Notes under the pieces: generated by a model | Told to the model about the DNA's origin: nothing | Database searches by the model: none | The model's input: only the letters and a program-made list of their open reading frames with translations | Translations under genes and position numbers: made by a program | Shown here: piece after piece, positions 1-11,172 of the stretch | How the letters are laid out: the number at the start of each line of letters is the position of its first letter | How positions within the stretch are numbered: position 1 is the first letter of the stretch | DNA from: Marasmius tenuissimus | Lineage: Eukaryota > Basidiomycota > Agaricomycetes > Agaricales > Marasmiaceae | Direction of reading: 5' to 3' | Length of the DNA stretch: 64,000 nt | NCBI GenBank assembly: GCA_029532415.1 | Contig: JAQOTA010000070.1 | Span: 930,001-994,000, forward strand

Positions 1-32
1 AAGGCCTCAGTGACTACGTTACCGAGCGAACG

Positions 33-1290
33 TTGACTTGGTCCAGGACTTCAAACACCGCTCAAGTATACGCTGTCGATACATGGATGACTCTGTCTCT
101 CATTCTCTACGGTGGTGAGCTACTCACGTCGGTCCCATTTAGCTCATGGTCTAAGTTCTTCCAGACCTTATACCGGCCGCACATTTTTCAAGTAAACTGG
201 GGGTTTTTGCCGAAGTATGTCTCTATATGTTGTCCGTAAGTGGCCACGTCGATCTGCGGGGTAAAACTGGATTGAACAGCTATTAGATCGAGCTAGGTTG
301 CTTAACAAACGAGATATGGGTTGATTCTGCACGGGGAGTGTTGTGCCGTGGTCCAGTGGGGCCGCACCCCAATGTACCGGGGTTATACGTGCCAGTCTAC
401 TCCCTACCCATGATCGTGGACATTCTTCAAGAAGATGTGTTTCTGCGGTTTTTAGCGAGTTCAAAATCAGACCTCATTGACCGTTACATCCTTGTGCTGA
501 CCCCTCCGATATGGCAAGAACTTGAGCCTCAGGAAGGAGTTTTCAACCCGACTGTCGTCTCAACTATGACCATCGAACCGATTGCCGTCGGGAACCAAGT
601 CTTGCGGAGTATAAACGGCACTCTCTTTAATCGTCAGTTCTTTGATACTGGGGTGACAAGGTTAGCCCTCCGAGACTTTTCTGGGCTATCTTGTCTGACC
701 CACTCAATTAGGTTCACGCTACAAGACGATGAGGCATCGGACTGGTTGTCCTTGAAATTAAATTGGCAGGCAAATGTTGCTTGGTTACTTCAGGCATCGA
801 ACATATTCCGATCCTGCGAAATTCCTCGAAAGGATGATTTACGCATCAGTGAGGGCTCGTGTCCCTTTCAGGACCTCCTGCTGATCGTCTTCTTTTCCCA
901 ATGCTCGTCGTTCCACATTCCCAGATAAAGGGAAAACTTGAGGAGTCTATGGCCAAGCAAGAACTAAGAAGGCAGCAGCCAATTTACCTCTTTCTTCGCC
1001 CTCTTCCTTCCGGTCTTCTCAGCGAGTCGCATGACTGCACCTCCCTCCACTATTGGTCTTCTCAGGAAGATGGTCGATCCTCCCTCTCATCCCAACTCTG
1101 TGTCGACTATGGCCTTCCGAAGTGGATTGTAGCGGCTCGGAGACATACACTTACTCCTATCGTCACTACGACTTGTTACACCAACGCCAACGCCTTCGAG
1201 GATTCGACCCGAAAAGTACTGATTTTGCTCAATATCTCAGTCACCCATTTGTATGCTTCGAAATCGTTCCCTAGTCCGACCGACGAGATA
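33..1290 (+). CDS. Partial, unrecognised multi-exon gene at the left edge, possibly decayed
   Basis: I do not recognise this gene. Open stretches lie in series on the plus strand: 33-200, 338-925 (an unbroken run of about 196 codons), 940-1140 and 1140-1280 in shifting frames, which fits exons joined by short introns or a frame-shifted relic. The last part encodes a dense segment with the words LLHQRQRLRGFDPKSTDFAQ and, before it, HYWSSQEDGR and LCVDYGLP. I believe motifs of this kind occur in basidiomycete hypothetical proteins, but I can assign no function. A weaker copy of the last segment lies at about 1690-1950. The 5' end is outside or at the edge of the window. A pseudogene is as likely as a live gene. 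Confidence 0.4.
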
Positions 1291-1600
1291 CATCGCTATA
1301 TCACTGGCTCCGAGAATGCTGATCTCCAAGGAAACGCGCACAGGTCCATTAATGTCCCAAGGGATCCATTTCCACGACAATACATGGGAAGGGTGGCCAA
1401 ATTGCGGCTTGTGGGCGCTTGTAGGCGTAGTCAGGCTATCTTACAGTTACGATCGTAGAGACGTGTCACGTCGGAACATTCGTCAAGGACGACGGACAAA
1501 GAGCCCAAGACAAGTGTATTCCTCATCTAATCACATAATGCCATGAGCATTCTCGGGTTTAGACCAAGAACACTGGTGAAAAATGACTAACTTTCACTAT

Positions 1601-1693
1601 TTAAACGGTCTTGCTACAAGCACCGCGGCTGCCGCGGCACTCGACCATTTTCTCTGCGTCGATAGCGTTTTCCGCGGGCCCTCTCGCCTTCCT
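1601..1693 (-). pseudogene. SSCP-0: truncated relic of the small secreted cysteine-rich protein family
   Basis: Only the C-terminal third of the family exon 2 remains. Reading up from a TAA at 1603-1601 gives a tail with GPAENAIDAEKMVEC, then RGSRGACSKTV, matching the GP..DNAVDTGKMVECC.SRGAGSK.V end of SSCP-1 and SSCP-2. One of the paired cysteines is changed to arginine. The rest of exon 2, the intron and the signal-peptide exon are missing. Upstream of the relic the sequence changes to a decayed copy of the segment seen at 1050-1280. It is the leftmost member of a tandem series with spacings of roughly 0.8, 1.6 and 1.7 kb. Confidence 0.6.
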
Positions 1694-1960
1694 TCACTAT
1701 TGATCCTTTCACGAAGATGGTCAATTATCCCTGGACCCTCCTGTCCGAAATTTGCACCGACTTGGGTCTTTTCTTGGGACTCAAAGTATATTATAGTGGC
1801 ATAAATACAATCACTCCTAGCATCACCACAGTCTAGTACTTACGCCGATATCAACGTTTTTCTCCAGGCTCTTGTCAGGCTACATAGAACCAATTTCGCT
1901 GGATATCACAACATTGCCTCCATCTTCGAACCCATAGACGTCGCGGATGAGCTCGAGTAA
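1690..1960 (+). pseudogene. Decayed second copy of the unrecognised 1050-1280 coding segment
   Basis: The plus strand shows the same order of short words as 1050-1290: a KMV start, a DLGL word, an ITPSITT-like word, a TNFAGY word matching TDFAQY, and an FEPID word matching FEIVP. Frame shifts and stops interrupt it. Similarity is visible by eye but weak. I cannot assign a function to either copy. Confidence 0.3.
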
Positions 1961-2426
1961 ATCAAAAATAAGATCCATTCGTCTTCGTATCTCTGCCGGG
2001 TGCGGATGGACCGTGTCTGGCACTCAATCCAAAAGAATCATCAGTTAAACCCACACCATCAACGTTACGCGTGTCGCCGGGAGAAGAAACTACTATTACG
2101 AGCATATACTCCTTGTTGGCTTGGAAGTTTCCTACCCTTACCTCGAGAAGGGACTACGGGACTAAACGTATTGATGATATGATCAACAGGACTCCGACAC
2201 GGACACGGTGAAAGGCCCCTCTGAGTAACATGAATCACATCCAATTCGGAATTCAGGAAGGATACGTTAAATAGTACTAATTAGGCTATCTTGTCGTAGA
2301 GACGTTGTATCACCGGAATACAAGATATAGAAAGGCCAGGGCGAGCACAATCATTGAATTTCTAACCATACGAGGTCCTCAGCATTCTGGAGAGTTCCCA
2401 ATGTAGAATGTGAGGGAGAACCAACC

Positions 2427-2765
2427 TTAAACAGCCTTGCTACCAGCACCACGACTGCCGCAGCATTCGACCATCTTTCCGGTGTCGACGGCGTTATCCA
2501 AAGCCCCCCCGTAGCCCATACATTGCTGGACAAGCTCGTTAAAGTACGCCTTGTGGTTGACGGCAGCACAACAGTCCTTGGTAACCTGGTAGTTGGTGCC
2601 ACCGGACCCGTCCTTGTTGTTGGTACAAATCTCGGGGCCACCTGAGTAGTTGGATGTTAGCTTTTAGACGAAGTGAATGATTAGGCGGTGAGGTCGAGAC
2701 GTACCTGCAATAACAGAGACAGCGAGCGAAGCGACGATAGCGGCGATGGCAAATGAAGTACGCAT
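2427..2765 (-). CDS. SSCP-1: small secreted cysteine-rich protein
   Basis: CDS is the complement of 2705-2765 plus 2427-2641, giving 91 residues. Exon 1 (61 nt) encodes a signal peptide starting MRTSFAIAAI and ending near VIAG. A 63-bp intron (GTACGT...CTCAG) splits a glycine codon after the first base. The mature part has six cysteines as C-X17-CC-X15-C-X18-CC and ends SRGAGSKAV. The start is fixed by the hydrophobic leader and by agreement with the other copies. A TATATA box lies about 85 bp upstream. The 5' flank resembles that of SSCP-7, not that of SSCP-3 to -9. I know no function for this family. Secretion is inferred from the leader, and a candidate effector role is speculation. Confidence 0.85.
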
Positions 2766-3194
2766 GATGATTTAAGATGTGCTTGAGTTGTCTGACTGGT
2801 GAAAATCAAAGGTGTTTCTGAGGAAGTAGTGGTCTTTTGTCTGAGCTTATATACCTTCCTTCTGAGCGGTGGCGGTGGATTTGGTGGCCACTACATGTAT
2901 CGTGAGGACCGACAGTCGCCTGAGCTTTGACTCCGTGGCCGTAAAGGCCACTCCACAGATAGTATAGACGAGCCGCCCAATCGGGTTTTGAAACACGAGA
3001 CCGGAACCTTCTTGAATCATCGCCAGCGTCAGTCAAAGGGTCATTTGATACATCATTGATTCTAAGTGTTTCGAGAGGCGAGCATACAAAGACGGTGGAG
3101 CCCTCTGGCGGCGCAGCGGAGCTCACGCGAATGTATCGAGCCACAAATAGCACAAAGAAACTTAACATAGCCTCAGGGTGGCAAGAAGAATGGC

Positions 3195-4030
3195 CATTGC
3201 CCATGGGGAATTTTCACCGCTCGGAAAATTGTATGGATTCAACTTTGATTGTTGAGCGGGTAAGGATCGAATGCTTTCTCAGTCATGACTCATACCTAAA
3301 AAGGCTAGATTACTGATGCGCCTCAAGGTGGCCCGCTGCGTCGCTCTCTAACGGTACTCAAAATCCCGCCCGCCCGCCATCTGGTCGTGGATATATGCGT
3401 AAATTCCACATCCTCATTTCCAAGATTCATGAGTCGACATTTCTCAGTAATAAGAGTATGTAATTAGGTCACAGGGAGACAGAGTAATGAAGCCGACCCT
3501 ATGGAGCCGTGGCCGCCGTCGCGGTTCTTCACAAGCTCGAAAACAGATGAACAGTCTATCATACATCCAGTTTGGAAAAACACTCCAGCTCTATTCCCCA
3601 ACTAGAGGCCTCAGAGATGTTCCGCCCCAAACTTTGTGGAAAGACGACGGATGATCGGTTTGTGGGCGCCCGTGGGCGCTGTTTATGAAATCGGTGCATC
3701 TGAGGATTTCTGACGTAGTAGTCATTTTTCTCAAAGACGAGAGACTAACACTGAGTTCATTGCTCTCAAAGGTTTCGATAGTGCTCACGGTCAGCACAGG
3801 TCATTAATCCAAGGAGATTAGAAACAAATAATTGCAAATTTGGACCACAATACAGTACTAAGGGATTGAGCTGTCTTACAGTTACGATCGTGAAATTGTA
3901 GCATTACAGTATTCGAGGGATAGGAAGGATAAGGAGCTCAAGCCGAATGAAATTATGAGTTGCTGATCTATGTGACTTTTTCAGCTATTGAGACTCAAAA
4001 CCTGCCATTGATGGAGGACCCACCTTGGGC
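3195..4030. other. Intergenic region with a family-linked 3' repeat word
   Basis: No gene is supported. It holds the downstream flank of SSCP-2. A GTGGGCGC-type double word at about 3660-3680 recurs 290-370 bp downstream of most SSCP genes. A CTTACAGTTACGATCG word near 3870 also occurs at about 1440 and, shortened, at 2285. Confidence 0.4.
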
Positions 4031-4366
4031 TTAAACGGCCTTGCTACCAGCACCACGGCTGCTGCAACACTCGACCATCTTTCCGGTATCGACGGCGTTG
4101 TCCAGGGGACCTCCATAGCCCATGCATTCGTGGGAAAGCTCGTTGAAGTAGGCTTTCTGCTTGACAGCCGCGCAACAGTCCTTGGTCACCTGGTAGTTGG
4201 TTCCTCCGGACCCGTCTTTGTTGTTGGTGCAGATCTCGGGGCCACCTGAGAAGAACAAGAAAGCGTTAGATCGTCACCGCACGACCGATGTGAGTGAGGA
4301 CGTACCAGCGAAGACGGAGCCAGCGAGAGATGCGACGATGGCGACGATGGCAAAAGAGGTACGCAT
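4031..4366 (-). CDS. SSCP-2: small secreted cysteine-rich protein
   Basis: CDS is the complement of 4306-4366 plus 4031-4245, giving 91 residues. Exon 1 encodes MRTSFAIVAIVASLAGSVFA, a clear signal peptide. A 60-bp intron (GTACGT...CTCAG) has the same phase as in the other copies. The mature protein keeps the six-cysteine pattern C-X17-CC-X15-C-X18-CC and the SRGAGSKAV tail. It differs from SSCP-1 mainly around KQKAYFNELSHEC. A TTTTATA element (TATAAAA on the minus strand) sits near 4450. It is intact and is the third unit of the left tandem array. Role unknown; extracellular location is inferred from the leader. Confidence 0.88.
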
Positions 4367-4509
4367 GATGTTCGAAAGATGATTTGGCGGTTGAGTTGTT
4401 GGGCTGAGAAGTGAGGTTGTTTCTGAAGTTTTCATTGACTGATAGTCAGGCTTTTATACTTTTTCTGAAGTGGCGATGAGTAGTGAGTACAAATAAGTAT
4501 CACTTACAC

Positions 4510-5500
4510 TGACCTCGAGATTTCCGATAACCTCAATGCCCTAAACCGTGCTCCATCAATGGTACGACTCCTGTCGATTAGTCGGATGTTTCAAAATACA
4601 AGATGGGAGCTTTCAGCATCGTAATTTGACCAGAAGAGCGTATAGCAAACGTGAGGAAGACATTCAAGGTGGAGCAGTGGCGATGGAGTTCACGGGAGTT
4701 CATCAAGAAAACGCGTGCTGGTGTGCATGGGGACACGTACTAGACCGAAACAGTCCTCGAGGTTTTCACGTGAACTGCCAAACCTGGAACAAAAATAGCG
4801 CTAAATCTGGGACCAAAATAGCTCACACCCAATATTGGCACCCCTTATGCAGCACGCTCAGAATACGCTGTGTTGGGCGCCTCTTATGGACAGGAATCAT
4901 CCACTTTGGACAACAAGGTTTCCAGATGCCAGGTCAGTCCTGAAGCGGCTGTCGCGCTCTTTGAGATTCGTCTCGAGGTTACTACGTGATTGATTAGTTG
5001 ACCCAAGCTGAGATTGGAATCATGGTCAACGAGAGATCGCCCTACAACCAGCAACCCACATCCCATTATGTACTTGCCGCCCACCGGGCATCATGAGTAA
5101 GCGGGTGTCGTGAAATCGGTCGAAAGGACACCCAATTTGACCCCCATGGGGCCATGGTGATTTGATTTTCATTTCGGAAAGGGTACCAGCCCTCATTGAC
5201 AGCCAAACGTCGGGAGTGGTGAAAGGTTTAACCTTCCGATTACACCTTCTACTGCGCATGCGGTACTAGCGATTACCTAGTTGATTGGGGAAAAGTCAGA
5301 AACTGCGTTTTGAGAAAGCATTTGTTCACATGAGTCTCAGAGGAAGCTTGTATTATTCCCTGCATTTGTTCACACTAGGGAAAAGAATTTCGCGGGCGTG
5401 AGCGATTGTGGGCGCCTGTGGGTACACCGCATGAAGGCGGTGCAGGTATTTTCGGAAGTTGTCTGTCTTGAACCTTTAGATCCGACCTTTTGGCAGGTTT
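4510..5500. other. Intergenic region, no supported gene
   Basis: Several short open frames exist on both strands, including one of about 130 codons at 4548-4943. None has recognisable domains, homologous copies or convincing splice structure. The right end carries the GTGGGCGCCTGTGGG word at about 5405, about 350 bp downstream of the SSCP-3 stop. Confidence 0.35.
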
Positions 5501-5762
5501 ATACTACAGCCAGAGTCCGAGGTCTTGGAGTCAGCAGTCCGAAGCATGCTATTGTGAGCTGAGTCACCAAGGTGTCGAGTAACAATGATGAAAAAATATG
5601 GAATTCGAGCCAAGAATAGAGTACATTCATGCTATTAATCCTACAACGAGTACAAAGGATGGACAATAGGGGGCCGATGTGAGCACGCTGAGCGTGCGGG
5701 AGTCGTAAATCTCCGTCAGCATTCACTCAAAGTAACCGAACAAACCAACGCTGACCTTGGAT

Positions 5763-6103
5763 TTAGAGAGCCTTAAAGTTACTGCCAGCACCTCGGCTGC
5801 TGCAGCATTCAACCATCTTCCCGGTATCGACAGCGTTGTCGATCGGACCTACATAGCCCATGCATTGCTTGGACAATTCGTTGAAGTAGGCCTTATGGTT
5901 GACAGCCGCGCAGCAGTCCTTGGTGACCTGGACGTTAGTGCCACCGGACCCGTCCTTGTTAGTACAAATCTGGGGGCCACCTAACGTTTGACGTGGTCAG
6001 TGAATTTTTTTTCGACGGAACGAGGCGATTGCTGGTAATTACCAGCAAAGGCAGAGCCGACAGGGAAGGCGATGACGACGACAATGGTGCAAGAGGCACG
6101 CAT
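5763..6103 (-). CDS. SSCP-3: small secreted cysteine-rich protein
   Basis: CDS is the complement of 6043-6103 plus 5763-5980, giving 92 residues. Exon 1 encodes MRASCTIVVVIAFPVGSAFA with an extra cysteine in the leader. The intron (GTAATT...GTTAG) is 62 bp. The mature part has one residue less between the first cysteine and CC (C-X16-CC) because the NN pair is a single N. It reads CMGYVGP where most copies have CMGYGGP, and ends GSNFKAL. The reading frame is intact, whereas its inverted-repeat partner SSCP-9 is frameshifted. The TATAAAA box seen in the other copies is not conserved here (GAGCTTTTCATGAG in its place), so expression may be weak. Confidence 0.82.
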
Positions 6104-6654
6104 GTTGTTCGAGACTAAGAGTTTGGTTGGTTGCAAGTCAGTAGAGTGGGTGAAACTCTGTGTTTCTGGGAGCTTTTCATGAGCCCCACTAAGTCTTCTA
6201 CCCATTCTCACTCTACAAGACGTAGCGAGCCCTTTGCCTATTAGCACCCATTCCACGCAATCGATGTTTTTGCTTGGTGACTTTGGGGCCTCTTCGTCAC
6301 CGGTGAGTGAATCAGTAAAGTCTTGGACTGGAAGAACTGTATGACCCACTCTCGAAGCAAGGTCTTGGGCGAAGAGTGGACTAACGTGGACTAAGGAATG
6401 CCAGGCCTCCAGCCGAATGGCAACGAAGCGCAAGTAGAGGTCAAAACGGGCTCTGTGGATATTCATCATACTCTCGGCGCGCGAAGATATCATGAGTTTT
6501 CTCACAATCCCTGTATGCGATTCGAATCGGATTCGAGGACAAGGGGCTATGATCTGGATAGGCAATGCGAACAAGTTGAGATAATGTCGGCGCCGAACTC
6601 TATCGTAGATTCGTACTTACTGTGGCTGATGTAGCTGTCCCGAACGGTTAGCAC

Positions 6655-6740
6655 GGCATTGAGCTTACCGGGGTAGCACTGGTGAAGTCACGCTTGCTGC
6701 GAGGTTGACGGCCTGAAACGATGTTTGGAGTGAACATTGA
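6655..6740 (-). promoter_or_regulatory. Copy of the ~85-bp upstream module shared by SSCP genes
   Basis: On the minus strand it begins GTTCACTCCAAACATCG, continues TTTCAGGCCGT and ends with CACCAGTGCTACCCCGG. It lies about 550 bp upstream of the SSCP-3 start. The closest relative is the copy at 61138-61215 upstream of SSCP-9. Confidence 0.5.
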
Positions 6741-8737
6741 GTAACAGTAACGGGAGAATATCGTAGGCAATTAGACCTTGTGTGCGGGGGTATGAACTAT
6801 GACAAATTGAGCCATGAACCAATTCAAGCCTCGAGCGCCGCATGGGCTTGAGGTGGGGATTCTCAGTCAGTCTGCTCCACCTCCATCAGATCACAGGCGG
6901 GTTCTATACGAGGAGAGGGGCACAAGGCGAGTGGGGCGTATGTCTCTAAGTAGAACCGTGGGATACTCTGTATATTGTGTTGGTTTTTCGACTCTGATCT
7001 CCTTTGAAAACGAGCTGAACCGCTGTTTATATGAGCGGACGAGCCGTAGTGGTGATGGCTGGTGTTTGATGGGTATGGTTCATGAGCGTTCGAAGGGCCT
7101 AAATAGAGGCCCAGTGAACTGATTCGATGGGTAAGTAAGTAATAGACGCTCATGAGAATGTGGAAGAACGCACCTAGTCGTGCTTGGACCTGACACATCA
7201 TTCATTCTGCTCGAGCTACAGACCTCAAAGGGTATGTATACCGCCCCATGCAACCAAACTCGCTCGTACTGGCCACATTTGTATTCTGCAGATGTCTAGT
7301 AACAAAACTTTCTGTGAGGGGCAAATCAATTCACGAGCTAGAGGAATTGAAGGGTTGGGAAGCGCACCGACTATGACTCAATACTCGGCCATCCACCGTC
7401 GTCTAACCACGGCTTGCTATGAGGTCCCCCGTGTTGCCTGTCCTCCATGCCGCACCAAATTCAGCGACCCCAACTTGACCGGGAATCCAATGGCGTTTGT
7501 CGTTCAAACAGTCTATTGTTTCATGGAGACCAACGTTTCTTCAATGATATCCCGGATATGAGGTATCTGGAGACAGGGAAACAGAGACGATGAGCGCGTT
7601 GCATAGAGAGGCGGAGGTTGTCATGGGCGTCGAGTCGGAAGGGGTCATGCGGCGGAGTTTGAATTAGGCTTGCCCTCGACGACGATGACGGACGATATTT
7701 GCTGTGACCCCACTGGCCCCAGCAAATGGCCTCACCTCGTTCTTGATAATCTCTCGCTCTGGAAAAGGATGCTTCTGGCAGTTTTGACGATGTCGAATCG
7801 TCGATGATCATTCCAAGAGCCCTTCATACACTGAGTTAGTTGCAGGGTGGTACTTCATGGCCTGAAGAAATTGCCCGTCCCCCTTCTTTCGCGCCCTCTA
7901 GATACATCATCAAACGCTTCGATTCCATATCATAGGGGAAACCAAAACACCAGATAGCGCTCAACTTATAGCTCGAGATCTCCCGAGTTCGTATGTTTCA
8001 CTTGACAAGGAGAGAGAACAATAGCAACAGTTCCTCGTAGCTTGTCTTCTCGGCGCTGGGTTTTGGAAAGCATAAACCACACGTTCTTGTAAGACAGCAC
8101 GAAAAGATTTCCTACTGCTCTCAAGCCAGTGGCTTTTCACTATCTTCTTCGATCCAACGTCTCCAGGCGTGGTACGGATGTTTACTTTCTTTCTGAATTT
8201 GATAAGTTGTATCTGTCCGGTTCACCCTTCCGTTCACTAACAGGTCTACGAGCCGAAATGCATAGCATTCGACGTACAAAAGAGGTGCCCGTTTGAGTCA
8301 TTGGGTTGTCGACACGGCGTCTACAGTATTCAGTGGGCACTATTCTGAGGCGAGGAGACATTCGTAGTAAGGTGGGTGTAGGGAACTCCCTGCGCAGTTT
8401 GATATGTACACAGGATTCAACGTCCTAATATCCGCAGGTTAGATTTACTTTTGCGATCGCCTCATCAAATGTCAGTGTCTGTGAATTGAACATCCCAGAA
8501 CCATCAATTGGAGCCTGATGTGTTGACAGAGTTGAAGGTCCATCTTTCGACTACATTCAGGCAGCCTAGACATCGTCACCGCAACCTCAAGATGCGCTCG
8601 TTCACGCAATGAAATGGCGGTGGGGAAACGCGGTGCTAACAACACTCGATTTTCATTTTACTCAATCAGTACTCAATCAATAAACGAGCGGCGTAATGCC
8701 CTACGACATACCGCCCATGAACCCGAGGATTTGCTCC

Positions 8738-8815
8738 AAACACTGTTTCAGGCCGTGGTAGTCACAGCAATCATCGGCATTACTCCACCAGCGCTTCGGT
8801 GGTAAGTAGAATTTC
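8738..8815 (+). promoter_or_regulatory. Copy of the SSCP upstream module (distal, SSCP-4)
   Basis: It shows CTCCAAACACTGTTTCAGGC, then an ATTACTCCACCAGCGCTTCG word and a GGTGGTAAGTAG end. It lies about 800 bp upstream of the SSCP-4 start and pairs with 58920-59000 in the right arm. Confidence 0.5.
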
Positions 8816-9047
8816 CGTCTTTTCTGCTCGTTCCCTGAAAGGTTACGTTCACGATCCAATACATACGGAGTTTGCGATGGGGGAAAAATCCGACTAATCG
8901 GCACATCACCTACGACCCCGAACACGGTTCTCAGCCGATAATGCTCATGCTTCTCCCTCAGCAAGAGTGTGGAACATTTGTGAGCCGGCTTCGATTAGAT
9001 TCATACTTGAGTCCATTGTACATTGTGAATTGAGGATCGACGTTCAC

Positions 9048-9130
9048 TCCAAGCACCGTTTCAGCTCGTAACTGCACTCACAGCAATTACAGGCATTACC
9101 CGCCAGTGCTTCGGTGGTAGGTCAGATTCC
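9048..9130 (+). promoter_or_regulatory. Copy of the SSCP upstream module (proximal, SSCP-4)
   Basis: It shows CACTCCAAGCACCGTTTCAG, then CACTCACAGCAATTACAGGC and CGCCAGTGCTTCGGTGGTAG. It lies about 490 bp upstream of the SSCP-4 start and pairs with 58598-58680. SSCP-4 and SSCP-8 therefore each have two modules. Confidence 0.5.
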
Positions 9131-9519
9131 CGTGTTTTCCGCTCGCTCATATTGAATCCATACAAAGTCTGGGGTCAAGAAGTCAGGAAAAACGTCATCT
9201 CAACTACAGTATACAATCGTTTACGAACCTCGATCGACAGCATTCGTGTATCTCCTATGGCGGTTGTCGAATATCCACAGACTCCCGTCCTGCCCTCGGC
9301 TTGAATTCACTTTTACTTGGCCAGCGCTAGCCTGCTCATTGCAAAATCCTTGCTTCGAGGTTGAGATGTATAGATTCCTCAGGCCAAGACTTCACTCAAC
9401 GGCTCACCTGTGACGAAGAGTCTCCAATAACAGCGCGAATGAGTGGAGTAACTACGATGAATCTCCTTGCGAGGCCGTTTGTACGAAGAGACCGCTCGCC
9501 ACTTCTGGCCAAAAAGCCG

Positions 9520-9526
9520 TATAAAA
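9520..9526 (+). promoter_or_regulatory. TATA box of SSCP-4
   Basis: TATAAAA is followed by GCTGGTACGACTCA, about 92 bp before the ATG. The same box plus the following word is present before SSCP-5 (11595-11589, minus), SSCP-6 (27045-27051) and SSCP-8 (58209-58203, minus). Confidence 0.6.
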
Positions 9527-9617
9527 GCTGGTACGACTCACGATCAGCATCCCAGAAACTCAGAACCTCATCTACTCTATTGACTCACAACCAACAACAC
9601 TTTTACTCTCGAACAAC

Positions 9618-9943
9618 ATGCGTGCCTCCTTCGCTGTCGTCGCTATCGTTACCTCCCTCGTCGGCTCTGTCACTGCCGGTGAGTATCAACATTCACTCGT
9701 ACCTTCAAGAATCACTGATCATGTCGAACGTTAGGTGGTCCCATTTCGTGCACTAATAACAAGGACGGATCCGGAGGCACCAACTACCAGGTTACGAAGG
9801 ATTGTTGCGCCGCTGTCAACCACAAGGCATACTTCAACGAGCTCGAGAAGAGATGTATGGGCTATGGAGGTCCGATAGACAACGCCGTCGATACGGGAAA
9901 GATGGTCGAGTGCTGCAACAGCCGCGGTGCTGGTAGCGACTAA
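9618..9943 (+). CDS. SSCP-4: small secreted cysteine-rich protein
   Basis: CDS is 9618-9678 plus 9735-9943, giving 89 residues. Exon 1 encodes MRASFAVVAIVTSLVGSVTA, a signal peptide. The 56-bp intron (GTGAGT...GTTAG) has the family phase. The mature part starts GGPISCTNNKDG, keeps C-X17-CC-X15-C-X18-CC and ends NSRGAGSD. It is an inverted-repeat partner of SSCP-8. A TATA box, a CT-rich leader and two upstream modules support it as an expressed gene. Function unknown. Confidence 0.88.
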
Positions 9944-11172
9944 ACTCAAAGTGTTAGTAATGATTCGTTCGGCCTGGCTTGAGCGGATGCTAACGCTGGT
10001 ATCCCTATCACTTTAGACACTGGTATATCTCGTCTTTATCGATGATAACCTGTTCCCCTTGTACTCATAAGTAATCATGCTACGTGATTGCAAGATAACT
10101 CGACTTTGGAGTAGTCGAGCATTCCATTTTCATCTCAAGCACATTCATCGTGATCATTCTACGTTTGAGCGACCTCCTCTGAAGGTACCATACTGTCTGA
10201 ATTTCAAAATGTAACATTCTGAGCTTCAACGGCAATAAAAGAAACCATCACCACCTTTCTGCGTTGTGGCGCCCACAAGCACCTACAGACTTTCCGGTGA
10301 AGCGTCCGATCGCCGCAGCAGAAATTGGCAGTACTGAGACTCCTGAGACTGGGCTACTGGTATCCTCCAAAAGCAAGGCAAAAGAAAACAATCAGAGAAA
10401 CACGCCAGCTGAATGCACCGCCTTCATATACAGTGCCCACAAGCGCCCACACGTGAATAATCCTCACATATTTTGAGTCCATAAGCAATTATTCATTCGA
10501 TATACCTCGACTTAATCAGCCACCAGTATATTTTCGTGACAGTAGACTCGAGTAGACTCGTCTCGCCCGGATCAGTCCTTGGCCCGGCTCAAAATACTAA
10601 ACCGTTGTGACTTCACATGACACAGGGTCGAAATTACTCAGAGGATACCTATGAGCTGAGTTCACTAAGTCTCGTCGACAACTGACTCTTCGCGATCAGT
10701 GAGGGAGAGCGTTCAGGAGCTACCTGAAGGCGCTTCAGCCTCAGACTGGCTGTCTTGCCGCGAGTCTCAACGCCGATTGTTTACGGAAAATCTTTGGTGC
10801 AATGGTTGGGAATTCTCGTGAGTTGGAGTACCTATGGGTACTTGTGGGTACATCGGATAAGGGCGGTGCCGGGTATTTTCACAAGTCATCAACCTTTGAG
10901 CACGAATTTACGAGAAGATACCACCATCGTGACTGAGGGTTTTGAAACATACTCTTCGCACTATTTCACACTAAACCCAGCAAACAAGGGGTTCAATAGT
11001 AATCACTGACTACTGTATTCGAGCAGAAAATGGAGTACACATGTAGCATCATTGAGTGTACAACGAGTACAAAGAATAGGGGACATAATTCGAGTAACCT
11101 AAACACGGGAGACATACATTGGCATTAGTACTCGTTCGAATCAGACCGAGGATGTCACTACTAACCGTAGGT
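9944..11172. other. 3' flanks of SSCP-4 and SSCP-5 with shared repeat words
   Basis: No gene is supported. It holds GTGGCGCCCACAAGC at about 10265, a second CCCACAAGCGCCCACA at about 10435, and the opposite-strand form at about 10830-10855 downstream of SSCP-5. The two genes converge here, so this is a tail-to-tail 3' region. A GTACTCATAAGTAATCATG word near 10060 recurs downstream of SSCP-8. Confidence 0.45.

Larger units (their letters stand above)
6104..9517. other. Interior of the left arm: decayed sequence and fragments of an unrecognised gene
   Basis: No intact gene is supported. On the plus strand about 8090-8690 looks like degraded exons. Words such as VYEPKCIAFDVQK, then LGCRHGVYSIQWALF, then FTFAIASSNVSVCELNIPEP can be read, with at least two stops in the last part. 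The partner copy at 59042-59600 keeps the last exon open. On the minus strand 7521-7811 is an open frame (TPPHDPFRLDAH word) that is also open in the partner. I cannot name either protein. Confidence 0.35.
5510..10480 (+). repeat. Left arm of a ~5 kb inverted repeat (partner 57235-62335)
   Basis: The reverse complement of this block matches 57235-62335 in order and content: SSCP-3 pairs with SSCP-9 and SSCP-4 with SSCP-8. Open-frame fragments at 6814-7122, 7521-7811, 8614-8805 and 8701-8964 pair with 60679-61080, 59880-60100, 58920-59111 and 58761-58994. Divergence includes small indels and substitutions. The 3' flanks match to about 10470 on one side and about 5520 on the other. The arms are separated by about 46.8 kb that includes the retroelements. 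Confidence 0.85.

Noticed and set aside
2351..2641. 96-codon minus-strand frame over SSCP-1
   Set aside because: It is a different frame of exon 2; the spliced frame with the signal peptide and six cysteines is the real one.
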